Assembly: GCF_023631325.1 (NCBI RefSeq)
Contig: NZ_JALQDG010000049.1
Location: 143,206-207,205, forward strand
Source: Caballeronia sp. INDeC2
Lineage (GTDB): Bacteria > Pseudomonadota > Gammaproteobacteria > Burkholderiales > Burkholderiaceae
Length of the DNA: 64,000 nucleotides
Reading direction: 5' to 3'
Made by a program: the position numbers and the translations under genes
Notes under the pieces: generated by a model
Seen by the model: the letters and a program-made list of their open reading frames with translations, nothing else
Databases searched by the model: none
What the model was told of the DNA's origin: nothing
In this document: one piece after another, positions 62,221 to 64,000 of the stretch
Layout of the letters: the number at the start of each line of letters is the position of its first letter
Position numbering within the stretch: position 1 is the first letter of the stretch

Positions 62221-62562
62221 TTCATACCCCCGCGGGCGGTGCAGCGTCGAATCTTCGTTTCCAGAACTTCGAAGTGAACGGCAAGTACCAGTTCACTCCT
62301 GCCTTCTACGTGGGTGCGATGTACACGTACACGACGTAGAACGACGCGGCAGGCAAGCTTCATCCGAACTATCAATCGGTCGGGCTGCTGGGTGATTACA
62401 GCTTGTCCAAGCGCACGGACTTTTATTTGCAAGGCGCTTACCGCACGTCGGCGGCGACGCGACGGGATCTGTGCTCGCGTTGCCTATGTCCCCCGCGCGA
62501 GTGGCGTCTCGTCGAACGGCAACCAGCTCGTCGTGCGCGCCGCCATACGACACAAGTTCTGA
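62221..62562 (+). pseudogene. Gram-negative porin, C-terminal fragment
   Basis: Encodes the last strands of a Burkholderia-type porin: EVNGKYQFTPAFYVGAMYTY, then an in-frame TAG, then NDAAGKLHPNYQSVGLLGDY, SLSKRTDFYLQGAYRTSA. After a frame change it ends VSSNGNQLVVRAAIRHKF with the C-terminal Phe. The N-terminal two thirds are absent. Distinct from the intact porin at 16282. Confidence 0.85.
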
Positions 62563-62638
62563 TTCGACGCTTGCCCGACATAGCGTCTCTCAGGAATTCA
62601 ACTCCGTGCCGTCTCAATTCTGAAATGGAAGAGCAGAA

Positions 62639-63502
62639 ATGACCAAGCTTCGTCGATTGCTCAAGTACTTCCTACCCTTTGTCCTGGCGTTTGCCTGCGC
62701 ATCAACTCGTGCAGATGACAAGCTATTCACCATCGGCGTGAATAACTGGGCGGAGAATATCGCCGTCGCGAACATCTGGAAGACACTTCTCGGCGAAAAG
62801 GGCTATCAGGTCCGGCTGCAAAATGCCGACAAAGCTTTGCTATACAACAGCGTCGCGCAGGGGAAGATCGACGTGACCTTCGAAGTCTGGCTGCCTTCGG
62901 GAGACAAGCCGGCGTTCGACAAGGTCAAGGACAGCGTGGTCAAAATCGGACCGTGGCTCAAAGAGGCGAATCTCGGCCTTGTCGTGCCTGACTATGTCGA
63001 GGTCGAAAGTATCGATCAGTTGAACACGAACAAAGCGCTATTTTCTGCGCGGGGGCGGCCTCGAATCGTCATCGACTCCGGCAGCAGTCTGATGCAACTC
63101 ACCGAGAAGGCCAGATCGACGTATCAACTCGATTATGACGTGCAGGCTTCGTCCGAATCAGCAATGGTCTTATCGCTCGAACGGGCGGTCCAGCGCAAGG
63201 AACCGATAGTCGTGACGCTATGGAAACCTCATTGGATCTGGTCGAAGTACAAACTCAAGTACCTCAGCGACCCGAAGGGCGCTTACGGTGCGACTGACTC
63301 GATCTACGGTATCGAAACTCGCGCGTTCAACAAACAGCATCCCGACGTCGAGCAGTGGTTTCAGCAATGTTCGATGGATGACGACTCGCTCGGCAGCTTG
63401 ATGTCCGAAATCATCAAGCAAGGCGCGTCGACCGCGGAGAAGGGCGCGAAGGCGTGGATCGATGCGAATCGTTCGCTGGTTCAGCAGTGGCAGCTGCGTT
63501 GA
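62639..63502 (+). CDS. Glycine betaine/proline-type ABC transporter solute-binding protein
   Basis: 287 residues of the OpuAC/ProX family. A signal peptide (LLKYFLPFVLAFACASTRA) precedes the ligand domain starting FTIGVNNWAENIAVANIW, which continues KIDVTFEVWLPSGDKP, GLVVPDYV and VVTLWKPHWIWSKYKLKYL; the tryptophan/tyrosine-rich segments suit a cation-pi cage for quaternary amines. No permease or ATPase gene is nearby, so it is an orphan binding protein. The ATG follows a weak GAAGAG. Confidence 0.88.
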   Translation: MTKLRRLLKYFLPFVLAFACASTRADDKLFTIGVNNWAENIAVANIWKTLLGEKGYQVRLQNADKALLYNSVAQGKIDVTFEVWLPSGDKPAFDKVKDSVVKIGPWLKEANLGLVVPDYVEVESIDQLNTNKALFSARGRPRIVIDSGSSLMQLTEKARSTYQLDYDVQASSESAMVLSLERAVQRKEPIVVTLWKPHWIWSKYKLKYLSDPKGAYGATDSIYGIETRAFNKQHPDVEQWFQQCSMDDDSLGSLMSEIIKQGASTAEKGAKAWIDANRSLVQQWQLR

Positions 63503-63538
63503 GCCGACGTTACGAGGAGCGGAACGGATGGCCCGGCA

Positions 63539-64000
63539 TCAGAGATTCTCGTTGAGCCATGCGATCCGCTGCATCAGCCAGTTCTTCATGTAGTCGATTT
63601 CGCCCTGATACGAGCCTGTAGCGACGGGGTTGGGCCACACCTGAACATCGAGGATTGGCCACCGCGTGAAGTTGCGCTGTTCCGCGCCGCTTTCCTGGAG
63701 CGCGGCGGCGCTACCGTCGATATAGGCATTCAGCGTGTCGATCTGTTGCGCCTTCTGCTGGTCCCATCGAGCACGGATTCTCGGCTCGAACGTCGAGTCG
63801 ATGGACTTCATCCGGGAGATCCAGATGTTGTCGGCGATCCACCAGCCGAGCGCGTACTGGGCGCCGGAGTAATTCACGTTGCCGGCGGCGATGTCGAAAT
63901 CCCACAGCGGACCATACTTGAGTTTGCCGCCGACATCCTTGTAGAGATAGATGCTCGAATACGCCTGCGCATCCTGATTCTTGAATATCTCGTTGACGAG
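63539..64000 (-). CDS. CotH-kinase-family protein, C-terminal part
   Basis: The frame is open to the window edge, so the N-terminal part lies outside. About 153 C-terminal residues are visible. LVNEIFKNQDAQAYSSIYLY, then KYGPLWDFDIAAGN (the WDFD metal-binding signature of CotH protein kinases), then a helical tail (WWIADNIWISRMKSIDSTFE to RIAWLNENL). CotH-type proteins phosphorylate spore-coat or surface proteins; roles in Gram-negatives are unknown. An apparent internal GTG 63877 is not the true start. Confidence 0.78.
   Translation of the reverse strand, partial: LVNEIFKNQDAQAYSSIYLYKDVGGKLKYGPLWDFDIAAGNVNYSGAQYALGWWIADNIWISRMKSIDSTFEPRIRARWDQQKAQQIDTLNAYIDGSAAALQESGAEQRNFTRWPILDVQVWPNPVATGSYQGEIDYMKNWLMQRIAWLNENL

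Overview
The window looks like an accessory stretch of a Burkholderiaceae genome (Paraburkholderia/Caballeronia-like). The evidence is the GC-rich codon use, the Gram-negative porins of the Burkholderia type, the many LysR/GntR/IclR/AraC-regulated catabolic operons, and the IS110, IS5, IS6, IS630 and ISL3 family elements. No rRNA, tRNA, CRISPR array or replication origin was seen. Assignments rest on reading the translated proteins and motifs by eye; no database was searched.

Layout. (1) 1-9.5 kb is visibly less GC-rich: a formamidase, an IS5 remnant cut by a decayed IS110 element that abuts a second, intact IS110 element, then an allantoin/ureide set (FadR-type regulator, ureidoglycolate lyase, a DctA-type symporter, ureidoglycine aminohydrolase) with candidate TGGTNNNACCA operators. 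(2) 10.0-28.6 kb is a large GC-rich catabolic island. HyuA/HyuB hydantoinase, an Asp/Glu/hydantoin racemase and a solute-binding protein run leftward. A porin, a ThDP enzyme, an FAD amine-oxidase-like enzyme and a complete ABC importer with a second, paralogous binding protein run rightward. A UbiX/UbiD pair, an AraC regulator and an aldehyde dehydrogenase follow. (3) 29.0-34.6 kb is a sugar-acid locus: IclR, ACS-type MFS permease, UxaA/GarD-type dehydratase, SDR and cupin. (4) 34.7-36.3 kb is an IS630 element. (5) 36.5-43.4 kb is a metal-scarcity island: metal-binding SBP, Zur, TonB receptor, two G3E (COG0523) GTPases and a PepSY protein, with two strong palindromes of Zur-box type between zur and the receptor. 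(6) 43.9-46.2 kb holds intact otnC beside an otnK pseudogene that is fused in frame to an IS6 transposase fragment, which in turn abuts an IS110 scrap and a beheaded GST. (7) 46.3-55.3 kb holds an alpha/beta hydrolase, a frameshifted MFS pump, two LysR regulators, a PanE-like reductase, an MFS transporter, an AcpA-type phosphoesterase and a small conserved-looking ORF. (8) 55.5-58.8 kb is an ISL3 element with 22-bp terminal repeats and a perfect 8-bp target duplication. A group II intron, whose maturase has lost one base, sits inside it. (9) 59-64 kb holds an MgtC/SapB membrane protein, small ORFs, a LysR pseudogene, a porin pseudogene, a ProX-type betaine-binding protein and the 3' end of a CotH-type gene.

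Functional themes are nitrogen scavenging from ureides and formamide, a possible route from a hydantoin or arylglycine-like compound through a keto acid and an aldehyde to a decarboxylated product, sugar-acid use, and zinc-starvation survival. Between these modules lie repeated IS insertions, deletions and decaying genes, which is typical of a plastic secondary replicon or genomic island.
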